Made by a program: the position numbers and the translations under genes. Of a stretch of DNA of 64,000 nucleotides, positions 54,565 through 64,000 are shown in pieces. Numbering within the stretch: the stretch's first letter is position 1; every line of letters starts with the position of its first letter. Under the pieces are notes generated by a model. That model saw only the letters and a list, made by a program, of their open reading frames with translations. It searched no databases and had not been told where the DNA came from. This DNA comes from Melampsora larici-populina 98AG31 (Eukaryota > Basidiomycota > Pucciniomycetes > Pucciniales > Melampsoraceae): assembly GCF_000204055.1 (NCBI RefSeq), contig NW_006768791.1, positions 423,094-487,093 on the forward strand. The letters run 5' to 3'.

Positions 54565-55220
54565 GAGTTACCTCCTAAAATCTCACCTCACTCCCACTTT
54601 AGCCTTGTTCTAGCCAACATCAAATTGTCACCCAATCAATAGAACTAACGGTGTCAACTGCATGCACCACCTCTTCCTTGAATTACTTTGCTTCTCATCC
54701 TATTACAAACTCTCATTCAAAGGTGCTTGTTGAAGACTACAACTGTCTTTCCTCAAATTATCAAAATCCTGTTATCTGCTCTTCCAATTACAACATTTAC
54801 ACTATCAAGCTTCCAAACACATAGATAATCAAAGCCTACAACTGCCTTGTCCTCAAATGATCAAATTCTATTCTCTGCTTTTTAAATTAAGAGACTCACT
54901 CTATCATGCTTCTAAACCCATAGGTTCTTCCTTGCCCCTTTGGTCAAACATCAATTGTCCTTGATTCCCACCTTTCCTTCTCACTTGAGTTTGATTATCA
55001 CTTTTCCTTGCAATTAAAATAGATTTAGGATACACAACATTCACATGATTTGATTGCCAGTGCATGAAACATGATAGGCCAAGCAATAAAGCAAGCAAGC
55101 AATATGTGGCATGTACATACATACATACCAACCTGATGGATTTGCAAATAGGTGGGATTCCTGTGCTTGTCCATTGGGGTAAGACAATGTTGGGTATTCC
55201 ACCTTACCTGGGCAATTGTA
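54565..55220. other. Non-coding spacer
   Basis: No gene recognised between the hairpin and the CACCAGGGGG-ended element. Confidence 0.4.
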
Positions 55221-55710
55221 CACCAGGGGGTAAGGGCCTCAGCACCAGACCTTGTAAAAAGTTAAATACAGGTTGTTTTACAAACCCATGAGCACAAATC
55301 CAAGGCACCGGACCTTGAAAACAACCTGTTTGGTTTACACAACATGTAAATCGTGACCCTGCCTGTCCATAAATGGCCAGCAGTGTATAATCCAAAAATC
55401 ACCCAAACCAACCAAACTACCAAAATTAACCTACCAATATCAATGTATGAAGTCTTACAGTCAAACAACAAACTTGCACAACATATCTCAATCACATGCA
55501 AAGCAACCACACGGTCATTCTCATATCCCATATCATCTGGGGTGGGCAATGTATGATTTGGACTTTTGTACATTTGCAACACCTTGCTTTTGCCAAAATT
55601 TTACAAGGTTCCCGGAAAGTAGGCATACACCGTCTTTCCTGTCAACTCTGTGTCATACAGCAAACAAATTGTGTCCCATTTTACAAGGTCCGGTGCTGAT
55701 GCTCTTAGTG
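55221..55710. mobile_element. Inverted-repeat element sharing a terminus with 26749
   Basis: Begins CACCAGGGGGTAAGGGCCTC, preceded by TA as in the element at 26749. Inside the left end CAGCACCAGACCTTGTAAAA is mirrored by TTTTACAAGGTCCGGTGCTG before the right end. The right terminus reads CACTAAGAGC in reverse, so it has diverged and is not followed by TA. No open frame of interest. Confidence 0.65.
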
Positions 55711-56319
55711 GATGTTGGAAACTATTGCTCACAAGAAAGTGACGCTAATCACAGGAATTTCATCAACAAATGCTGGGCAAAACACGCGACGGAAGTCAGT
55801 CGGCCAAATGGCAATTAACAAGAGTGTGTGTGGAATGTTTGTAATTTGGCAAGAGAAGAAACAAAGTAGAGCTGTGGTTCACAATACTTGACGCAATGAA
55901 AAGGTGGAATATCTGGCCTATCAGTGTGGCAACTTTCTTTACTGATTTGTATCTTGTCATACAATGAACATGTCAGAATCATCTGGCTGCTACGGAGTCT
56001 ATAATAGAACCACACATTGGGTCAGCCTGGCTGCCTGCCTGCCCACGGGAGGCCCGACAGGTGTACAAAGGGGCGAAAGCTTCATTTCAAATTTGCTTAC
56101 GTCGTCAGATGCCAAAGACTTTTGTTTGCAAACCCGTACGTAGACGGGAAGACGGACTCATTACTAGGTTCTCTCTGATATACTAATTGCTTTTATCTCA
56201 TCATTAACCCAGCTTGCCAACATCTCCCTAGTTACCACGGCGTTATCATTGGGCTCATACAACCGTCTTAAGTTGTCAAATGCTGTAATTGAGAATGCAA
56301 TACGTCACAAGGATTTCTA
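55711..56319. other. Spacer, no gene seen
   Basis: Downstream flank of the small secreted protein gene on the minus strand; nothing recognised. Confidence 0.4.
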
Positions 56320-56586
56320 TCAGAGGAATTTTGGATTTGTGAAAATATCCGAGTTGAGAAAGTTGAAGCACATACTAGGTCCACTGAACGGTGCGTCAGC
56401 ATTCAGCCACTCGTTAACTCTAGACAATTTGGAGCCTAGCAACGAATTGAATGATACTTTGTCTGATGCCTTCCTAGAATTGATGGCTATCACTATCCGA
56501 TCTCCAGCCCTTGCAGGCGATATCCAAGCCACGACGAAGATGGGTGCAAAGACCAAAAAGCAAGCTAAGAACATTCGCATTTTCAT
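56320..56586 (-). CDS. Small secreted protein, effector-like, family member 2
   Basis: Single frame of 88 residues. A signal peptide (MKMRMFLACFLVFAPIFVVA) closely resembles that of the protein at 20382. The mature region contains INSRKASDKVSFNSLLG and VNEWLNADAPFSGPSMC. The first aligns with INRKKASNPYGFEKLLG of the protein at 58647 and the second with the C-terminal motif of both relatives. One cysteine in the mature part, no enzyme motif. Same upstream block as its relatives, including a good TATA-like GGGTATAAATAC. Secreted function and effector role are inferred. A shadow frame on the opposite strand has no such features. Confidence 0.75.
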   Translation of the reverse strand: MKMRMFLACFLVFAPIFVVAWISPARAGDRIVIAINSRKASDKVSFNSLLGSKLSRVNEWLNADAPFSGPSMCFNFLNSDIFTNPKFL

Positions 56587-56765
56587 CTTTTAATTATTCC
56601 CAGGCGAGTGTATTTGAAATTTTATGATAGAGAATGACTTGAGGGAAAGTGATTAATGATTTGGTCTCGAAAAGAGCGTTTGCTGGTGAGTTTTACTGAG
56701 TGATAATGATGAATTTCAAGGAAAACAAGCTGAGAAATGAGGAAGTGGGAGGATCATGCCCCTTT

Positions 56766-56875
56766 TCAGCAGTATTTATACCCTTTCCTGACATTTGGTC
56801 ATCAGATGCCAAGTCGCGTCAAGCTACCGGCACTATCGCGGTGTTCGCACTACCCCCAATATGAGACCATACCCC
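56766..56875 (-). promoter_or_regulatory. Shared upstream block of the small-secreted-protein family (gene 2)
   Basis: In minus sense: GGTATGGTCTCATATTGGGG, GTAGTGCGAACACCG, AGCTTGACGCGACT, CAGGAAAGGGTATAAATA and CTGCTGA. It lies 180-290 bp before the start at 56586, the same position as the matching block at 20110-20200. Confidence 0.75.
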
Positions 56876-58646
56876 TCTCCAGGGGACTAATTCTCTGTCG
56901 AAATTTTCACGGATTTAAACGCTAGCTATACTAGTCGTTTTAAGGTTGAGCAACTATGTATAAGCTAGATCATCCAATATGAGACTTCACCATCAGTCTC
57001 AAGTTAGGCGAAGTTTTATGTGAGGTAGTTTACTTCAATCTCGAGATGTTTTCGCGTAAAAAACATTGTCCGAGTATGTCATAAGCTCGAGAGCGGAGAA
57101 GGCAGGAGAAAAACAAGTGTGACATTATTGTCTGACTTGCAATGTGACTAAAAATTTTTCATTTGCAGTGTGTATCATTTCAAGTTTCTTATCGAATGAG
57201 GTATTCTATTTTCCAGAAGATCAGGATCTTGCAAGAGTGCTAGTTCTGACGGGTCTCGTTCAAAATTATAGTTCGAGACATTCCACCACAATAGTCATCA
57301 CGCCAAGGCTAAAGCGACACGTATCACATAGCTCCACGAATCAGCTAATGAGATCATGAAAAAGTCTCCTCTGGTTGAATCATTGCTAATCTTCCAGAAT
57401 CTTTTAGTGCTCGAGAGGGCAAAAGGGTGTCCGTTCATTTCATCATGGCATGGATGACATGAGCTATGGATGTTACTGTTAGGAAGACATCACAAGACCA
57501 AATCATTCCGAGACCGTGCTTGTTGAGTTGGACATGCTCCAAATAGGAAAGAGTTCAAGATGAACAAGAACTCGTCTTTGAGAATGCAAGAAATTATGAA
57601 GCATCGGGTCAAAAGGTCAGATATGAGGGGAGAAGATAGAAAGACTGAGAAAATGGACACATAGAATCGAAAAACGGAATGCATATGCGGGGGTTCCCGT
57701 CCTCAGGGTCCGCTGACTCCCCACTCATTGGCCCTTTTACAATTACCTGAAAATCAGCATATCGATTTCTTTTTAGGAATCAGTTGAAGTTTCTTAGTAA
57801 CTGGAGTTATTCGAGACACTGGCAAACCCAGAACTAGTGATATCATACTCTCAAGGCATTGGATTCGGAATTTTGACAACAGTATTGAGGATTAGGATAT
57901 GAATCTCATGGATGTCTAGAAAAAGTCGAGGCGCGAATTCCAAGTCTGGGTGGACGATATAGATTGGGATTTGGAATTGGGGATGATGAGTTGTGCATGT
58001 AGATTTGTATGCAAATTGTCCTGTCTGGTGTAGCAAAATTCCAAAGCCTCTTCCGATCCTAGTTTTATTATAAGGTCACCTCACGTCTCATAACATGCAG
58101 AGTTTGTAAAATTTGAAGTGAAAAATGAATGCAAATCATGCAAAGAACGACCAGCTCAGTTTCAAAACTGTCATACATAAGTGAGATCATATCAACCTCA
58201 ATCATGTTGGTTGAAAGCTAAATGACGCATGGTCTGTGTTGTATATATAGTAGACGTCATATTATTCGTTTCCTCCTCATTGAAAAAAAATAACAATATT
58301 CCACATCGTTCAGATCATGCTCTCGAATATCTCAGCTCGGTACTAATCAGGAGCTGATCGCCCTGATATTCGTCTGAGGAGTCCATGAGTCGCAGAGCCT
58401 CGCCCAGCTCTTTTATCTCGTTTTTGACCCGGATGGTGGATTGCGTTGCAACTTATGAATGTCTGTTAGCTTGAAATCGATCCAGTTGACCAACACCTTG
58501 CTAGATATTGGAGCGCGGTGGACGCCAAATTCTTTTACATAAGAATCTTTCAAATTTTCAAAATCTGTGACCGAAAATAGGTCATAAGAAAACGTAGTTG
58601 ATAAACGTTAACTCTGTGAATGGCATCCAATATCCTTGTCAATGAG
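56876..58646. other. Spacer between small secreted protein genes
   Basis: No gene recognised. 57270-57315 resembles 19165-19205 (AGGCTAAAGC core). Short frames on either strand have no signal peptide or family motif. Confidence 0.4.
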
Positions 58647-58853
58647 TTAAATGAAGCGCATACCCTCTCCTTCTGCTTTTGCATCGCCTTCGAGCCACTT
58701 GACTACGTGATTGGCATCTTCTTTGCCGAGTAGCTTCTCGAATCCGTATGGGTTGGATGCCTTTTTCCTATTGATTTCCTCAATCACTTCCCATATGGAT
58801 CCTATCACGAAGAGGGGTGCGAAGATCGAAAGGCAAAATAAGAAGAGTCTCAT
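58647..58853 (-). CDS. Small secreted protein, effector-like, family member 3
   Basis: Single frame of 68 residues: signal peptide MRLFLFCLSIFAPLFVIG, then INRKKASNPYGFEKLLG and VVKWLEGDAKAEGEGM, ending three residues later. It aligns with the protein at 56320-56586 across its whole mature length but lacks the cysteine that follows the Met in the other two. It may be a slightly shortened copy. The upstream block is partly conserved. No known domain. Confidence 0.7.
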   Translation of the reverse strand: MRLFLFCLSIFAPLFVIGSIWEVIEEINRKKASNPYGFEKLLGKEDANHVVKWLEGDAKAEGEGMRFI

Positions 58854-59045
58854 GTTTTTAATGAATTATTTGATCTTGTAAAGGCACAATTATGAAGTCT
58901 TGAAGCGATTTGAGCCTAAGCGAACGTGGTAGATGATTTATTATAAGGTGAGTAGTAGTAGTACGAGGTCGGGATTCTCACTGAGTAAAGACAGCAGAAA
59001 TTTGGACTGTGGAGTGAAGATAGCCTTAGGCATGCTGTCTGTCAG

Positions 59046-59125
59046 CGGTACTTTTGCAGTTGGGCATCAGTTGATCGTAGGTGCCATTGTGATACTCGCA
59101 CTAAACCCAAGATGAGACCACGCCT
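59046..59125 (-). promoter_or_regulatory. Shared upstream block of the small-secreted-protein family (gene 3)
   Basis: In minus sense: GGCGTGGTCTCATCTTGGG, TTAGTGCGAGTATCAC, then GGCACC and CAACTGATGCCCAAC. It matches the 5' half of the block at 56766-56875; the TATA-like end is not conserved. Located about 190-275 bp before the start at 58853. Confidence 0.6.
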
Positions 59126-60214
59126 CCCAAACATTCAAGCAGAGCGTCAAGAGACTGATACGTTGTCTGAAAATCAATGTTAGAAGCTACCTCATGGCCC
59201 AAGTGCAATGTACACATTCGAAGGTGGTCGACCTTTGTCGACTACATGAATCGATCAAATTGGCGAGGATTTGGCGTCACTTTATCGAAGCCACCCTTCG
59301 CGTGATGTAAGTCCCCTCGAGGTTTTCACTGCAAAACACAAGGAATTTCCAAAAACCCAAAATAAGGAATCCATCTTAAAAAAGATGCACGCACCACTCT
59401 GCAGCCAGCCTGCAAACACAATCAGCCAGGTCATCACCTGGCCAGCAACTGCTCAAATCCATCTGAATCTGATATGTGCTTATGTCTAATTTTAGCCCAC
59501 ATCTCATTCACACACCCAACCACGAAGACTACATATACAACTCAAATTGTAAGTCCCAGGGAAAGAGTGAAGAAATCATTCCACTATTTTTCAATTGTAC
59601 ATAGACAGCAATACCATCAACATCTTTTTGGCATTTTGGAAATGGAAAGATTTCTAAATGAATTTGCTGATAGTGCAAAGCAAGACTTGAATTTTTTCGT
59701 AGTCAAGGCAAGTTTCACGTTAGGCCTCAATCAACTAAGTCCCTCCTCAAACCGCGCGTGTCCTCCAGAGCTCCGGGGAACATCTCTGCAGTTGGTAGGG
59801 ATTGTGTTAAGGTAGTATTGGGTCTGACTGATCTGACTGAAGTTGGAAAATACAAAAGCCTGTTCTTGTGCTACAGATGTTTCTTTATTTCATGGTTTTA
59901 TGTGTTCATTCAGTCCTAAGACTATTGAACATTTCTGCACTTATTTCTAGTACCATCGAAAACACGGTGGCTGTTCCGGGAAAAGGTAACTAGTGGCTGT
60001 TTAGTGTGCATGTACAAAGGTATTACAATTGGTTATATGCAATGAAGGAATGGTGCAGGAAGATAGAAAAATCATTCCTGGGGGAAGGAGGTGTCCACAG
60101 GATGGGGCTTGTCAACAATGTTACCCCAGACCCATCTGTGTTGGAATCTCCATGTTGAGTTGCAGAAGGCTGATATGACTTTCAAGGTGTTTGCATTGGA
60201 TAGGATATTCTTAT
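59126..60214. other. Spacer, no gene seen
   Basis: Only short unmatched frames. Left flank of the LINE remnant. Confidence 0.4.
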
Positions 60215-61760
60215 TCATCCTAATTCTGAGTTCAAGGGCTGGTGGATCCAGTTTTGTACGTTTTTATGGTGCCTGTGACAAACAAATAGAAAGTGTTCCA
60301 CTGTTTCAAGCCCCTCCTGACATTCACATGTAGGATCAAGGAGTTGCTTGGAACTGTTCAAGTATGTGTTTAGTGGTGTGTGTCCTGAACATATCTGAGT
60401 GATTGGACTTTCAAAATTTGTCAAATGCTATCCATGTGTCTTTGTGAGTGAGGCTTGTGGCCTAACTGTTTGATGGCTTCTTGGCTGAAAGTCTTGGTCA
60501 GAGTTGTTCTCCACTCCTTGATGGCGGAGATGTACATTTATCCATTTCTCATTTTTCTTTTTGGAAAGGTGTTGTACATATCTAGTCTCTCAACATAGTT
60601 AAAGTACAGCACTGTGTCGCCTGGAGGCCACAAGTAGGGCCAGTATTAAGGTGTCTGCTCTCTGAGTGATTTCTATGAGGGTTTTAAGTCTCTCCTCATT
60701 GTAATTGACACAGAAGCCGAGCTGCCTTGAAAGATGTGAGCCAGAGAGCCAAAGTCTCTCAAAGCAAAACATGTTTCACCTATGAAATGCAACATATTTC
60801 ATATATCTGTAGGGAGGGCAGGATGGAGTAAAAAAATTACTATCCCTTAAAGGGAAAAACCCTTTCTGAGCTAGATAGTTTGTAACTATCAATCAAAGAC
60901 TTAGAGAAACAGGGATTGCTTAATGAGGACAAGATTGAGGGTCGCAAATAGTGAAAAACTGAAGACTAGGAAACAAGCAAGAGGACTAGAGTAGGTAAGG
61001 GGGAAGGACCTTCTCCTTATACCCTCTTGTTCTCTAGTACCTTGGAGATGCAGTCAGATATGATGTTTAGTGTGTCACTCTTTTCCATCATCTATGTCTC
61101 CCAGCCTGCATTTCATAAGGCCTCTTTTGGACAAAGGTTCTCCAACTTAGACATAGATCTGTCTTTGTGTGTGTTTTCTACCCATTCAAGATAGTTCAGT
61201 CATCATGGACTTGCTCCACATTTTGTGCCTCGTGTAAAGACCAAAATGTGGATGTGTTTGGTGAGTTTGTGAAGGTACTGGGTAGGTCACTTTTGGCAAG
61301 TGTGTTGGCAATTTTGTCAACCATTTTGTTTCCTGGGGTCCCAGAATGACCAGGACACCATTGTATATTGATTTTGAGGTTTGGGTAACTGTGGTAGAGG
61401 CTATGATTCCGAAGGAGATCAAGAGTCTTTCTTTGATTGTCAAGGGAGGCTAGGGATGACAAGTCAGATTTCAGGTCCTTGACTACACCTTGGTTGTCAA
61501 GAATAATTGTGGCTTGTTGCGTGTGGCCTGTTGCCAACTCAAGGGTGCTTTGGAGTACTAGTTGGACTCCTCAATATTCAGCTGGACAGATTCCATGTGA
61601 TCTTTCCGGCCTAATGTAACAGATTTCAATTTCTTAGTGTTTGCACACCAAGCCGCCACTGCTGTGTTTTTGCTTGGGATTCTCAATCCATCTGTGAAGA
61701 TTAAGATGTGACTGTCTGGGGGTTGAAGCCACATTGTGTTAGCTTTAGCAATCTATTTGT
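60215..61760 (-). pseudogene. LINE (non-LTR retrotransposon) remnant: RNase H and C-terminal region
   Basis: Reading leftward, the region 61720-61186 encodes an RNase H domain: HILIFTDGLR (first catalytic Asp), TIILDNQGVVKDL (second Asp), and IQWCPGHSGTPGNKMVDKIA (His and last Asp). At 60424-60215 the typical C-terminal tail ITQICSGHTPLNTYL and CECQEGLETVEHFLFVC (a CxC..H..C-like knuckle) follows. Several stops and frame changes separate the pieces; no reverse transcriptase or endonuclease is left. RNase H next to such a tail fits Tad/I-type LINEs of fungi. Confidence 0.8.
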
Positions 61761-64000
61761 TTGGTTGGATCAGTATAGAATATTTGCAAGGTTTAATCAG
61801 AATGGGCACTGGATCCACTGGAAGTTGAATGATGTGTTCTTTGAAGTGTTTGCAAAGCGGGTGTTGAAAAAATATGTCAAAAGGGTCTTTGTGGTACTTG
61901 GATGAGGAAGGTGGGACATGTTGTATAAGTTGAAATAAGGGGTGTGATTGATGTCATGACATCACTACACAGGAATTAATACCATAGTACCCTTGTTTAC
62001 CATCCTCAAATTTCCTTCCTTCTTGAATAATTTCACTCCTCCCTTATCAATGTCCATGATTAAAGTTGTTGCTGACCGGTTTTATCCTTCTCTTTGATAA
62101 TTTGATCTTCTTGAACCCTCAAAACACTTAATATTAACCATAAAATCATTTCCCAACTCTTATACCTATATTTTTGACTTTTTCTTCAATTCTTTCAATT
62201 TTATCCTTCTGATTTCATTCTTTTCAAGACAGTTTCCATTATTTCTGATTCAAACTAACTGTTCTTCTCCATCAATTCCTTTCTTACTGATTCTTTTTAA
62301 TTTATTTTTACTCTTTTACTATTTTTATGATTATTTTGAATTTTTCTCTTCTTATAATTGGTCTTATCAAATGATGTAATTAACACCCATTTTGATAACT
62401 GGTGTGTGAAATTTGCAACTCACTGTGCACCACCAAAAAATTCCACTGAATTTTGGTCACATATGTGACTCATAAAAGTGATTTGGTAAACTAAAGTTTG
62501 TCAAAAGGCGCACACGCATTTCTGCACATATATGTGCAAAAATCATGCACATTCTTAAAAACAACTTTCAATCAAATGTTTTTGGATAATTCAACTGTGA
62601 TCTCTCATTGCTCTCTCTTCTCAACCTATTACTCTCTATTTTTTTGTACTTCACCAAATTTCATCCTTCATCACCACCAGCAAAATCAACTTTTCTATCC
62701 CTGGACTCACAGTAGCTTCAAACATTGGATCCTCTGAACAACCTCAATCTTGACGTCACCTTTTCAATCTTGATCTGGCCTTCCTTTTGTCAATCTCAAC
62801 AAAAAATGTTCTCACTCAACCTCAATATCGACCTTCTTTAAATGATCCCAAGTTCCTTGTCTTCCTCTGAATCACCAACAATTTCTTTTATCTCAAGTAG
62901 CATTCAAACATTTCCGTGTTGATTACCTCACTTGTTACATATAGCTTATATGATTTGAATTTATCATTATTAAAGATGTTTTATCAATGCAATTGATGAT
63001 CATTGATACAAAAAAGCTTCAATGTTATTGGAAAATGAATTGCAGTGAACAATCACCCAAGTCTCTTTGGTTTGAATAGCCAAGAAGTGAATGATGTTGT
63101 GGTGTTGAGGGGAGGGAAATTTGACTGGTTCAGGCATGATTGAAGTCAATGACCTTTTTGAACAGATGGCACAAAGTGTTATCGTGATCAATGGTGCTGA
63201 ATAGCAATCACATACCTTGGTTAACCAAATGTTCCCAAAAAACAAAGTGTTGTGTGATTTTACATATACACACATGATGAGAATAATTCTCACTGTGATG
63301 TAAAAGTTGCATTAAATTATTAATGCAACTCTTTTTGCCAAAGTGGGTGTAATATATGATGAGTTATATCTAACTTCAAGACACTTGATGACCAATATCA
63401 TCAATAATAAATCTGCTTCTAACTAAAACACAATTTTTCACATAATTTTCAATTTTTTTGATTACATAACATATACTGATCACCACAACATATTTTATAC
63501 TTTTGATACTAAGTCAATAAGGTGTGAATGTCTTTGAGAGACGGTTATTTTCTATGATTCATATATCATGTTTTTGTATTTATGCATTTTCAAGGTGCTT
63601 TGCACTCAAGAACTGGCACAACCTTTGAAACCAAGTCAGTAAGTTGTATTTAATTAGGATATGTTTAATAAAGACAATATGTGTTATATAAAATATTAAG
63701 ACAAAAGTTTGTTTTATATTATTCTCATTCATTGTAGCTCTTCTGGTTCTTATGTGTGAGAGCTCAGGAGCTGGCATTCTTTGTGTGTCCAGATTGTAGA
63801 GGCAAAATGTGGCATTCAGAATGTGATCAAGACACTACATGAGTTGCAGAAGAATTTGTGATTTCATTGGTCTTGCAAGGTCACTGTCCCAGACTCCCAA
63901 TACATCCCAGTTCCCAGTTTTGGACCAAAATTGGGTTTCTGACATTTTCTGCATTGTGGTTGTAAATTATGAAAAGCTGACCCTTCCCAGCTTCTCCATA
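61761..64000. other. Right end of the window, no gene recognised
   Basis: AT-rich, with short frames on both strands that show no family features. A 26-bp perfect-arm hairpin (AGTTGCATTAA arms, about 63308-63333) is the only structured element noticed. Confidence 0.4.

Noticed and set aside
61167..61349. Plus-strand frame at the LINE remnant
   Set aside because: Opposite strand of the RNase H domain, which has recognisable catalytic motifs.

Overview
The window looks like nuclear DNA of a basidiomycete fungus, most likely a rust (Pucciniales). Host genes are split by many introns of about 50-100 bp with GT..AG borders, intergenic DNA is AT-rich, and much of the window is transposon-derived. 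The rust assignment is an inference from gene architecture and repeat content; no marker gene proves it. A run of 100 N at 49876-49975 is a scaffold gap.

Left part (1-16.4 kb) is the gene-bearing segment. It holds the 5' end of a lipin/phosphatidate phosphatase gene (minus), a complete RRP8 rRNA-processing methyltransferase (minus, 4 exons), and a divergent secreted/ER membrane protein (plus, 4 exons). These are followed by two tandem 14-exon PL1 pectin lyase genes (plus) with conserved upstream DNA, and a fungal-specific transcription factor (minus, at least 8 exons) with an incomplete-looking zinc cluster. A second host island at 30.3-32.8 kb holds a 14-exon M18 aspartyl aminopeptidase gene that needs one single-base correction.

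The rest is dominated by mobile DNA. A Ty1/copia LTR retrotransposon (21182-29124, target duplication GAAAC) has two in-frame TGA codons, and its 3' LTR carries two nested DNA elements. A DIRS-type tyrosine-recombinase retrotransposon (about 38.5-45.4 kb, minus) encodes gag, RT/RNase H and recombinase. Its gag and RT parts appear joined by splicing, and its gag is broken by a small hAT-type insertion. There are also a LINE RNase H remnant (60.2-61.8 kb), a transposase fragment (45.9-46.2 kb) and about ten small inverted-repeat elements. Several of these have exact target duplications (8 bp hAT-like, TA mariner-like, CACTG termini).

The most unusual signal is a family of three small secreted proteins (20.4, 56.3 and 58.7 kb). 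Besides similar signal peptides and a shared C-terminal W..(12)..M motif, they share an upstream block at the same distance from the start codon. The two pectin lyase genes likewise keep a conserved upstream block at nearly identical spacing (175-177 bp to the ATG). Both look like co-regulated secreted gene sets of a plant-associated fungus, embedded among transposons. Exon borders were placed by hand from splice signals and family alignment and have not been checked against transcripts.
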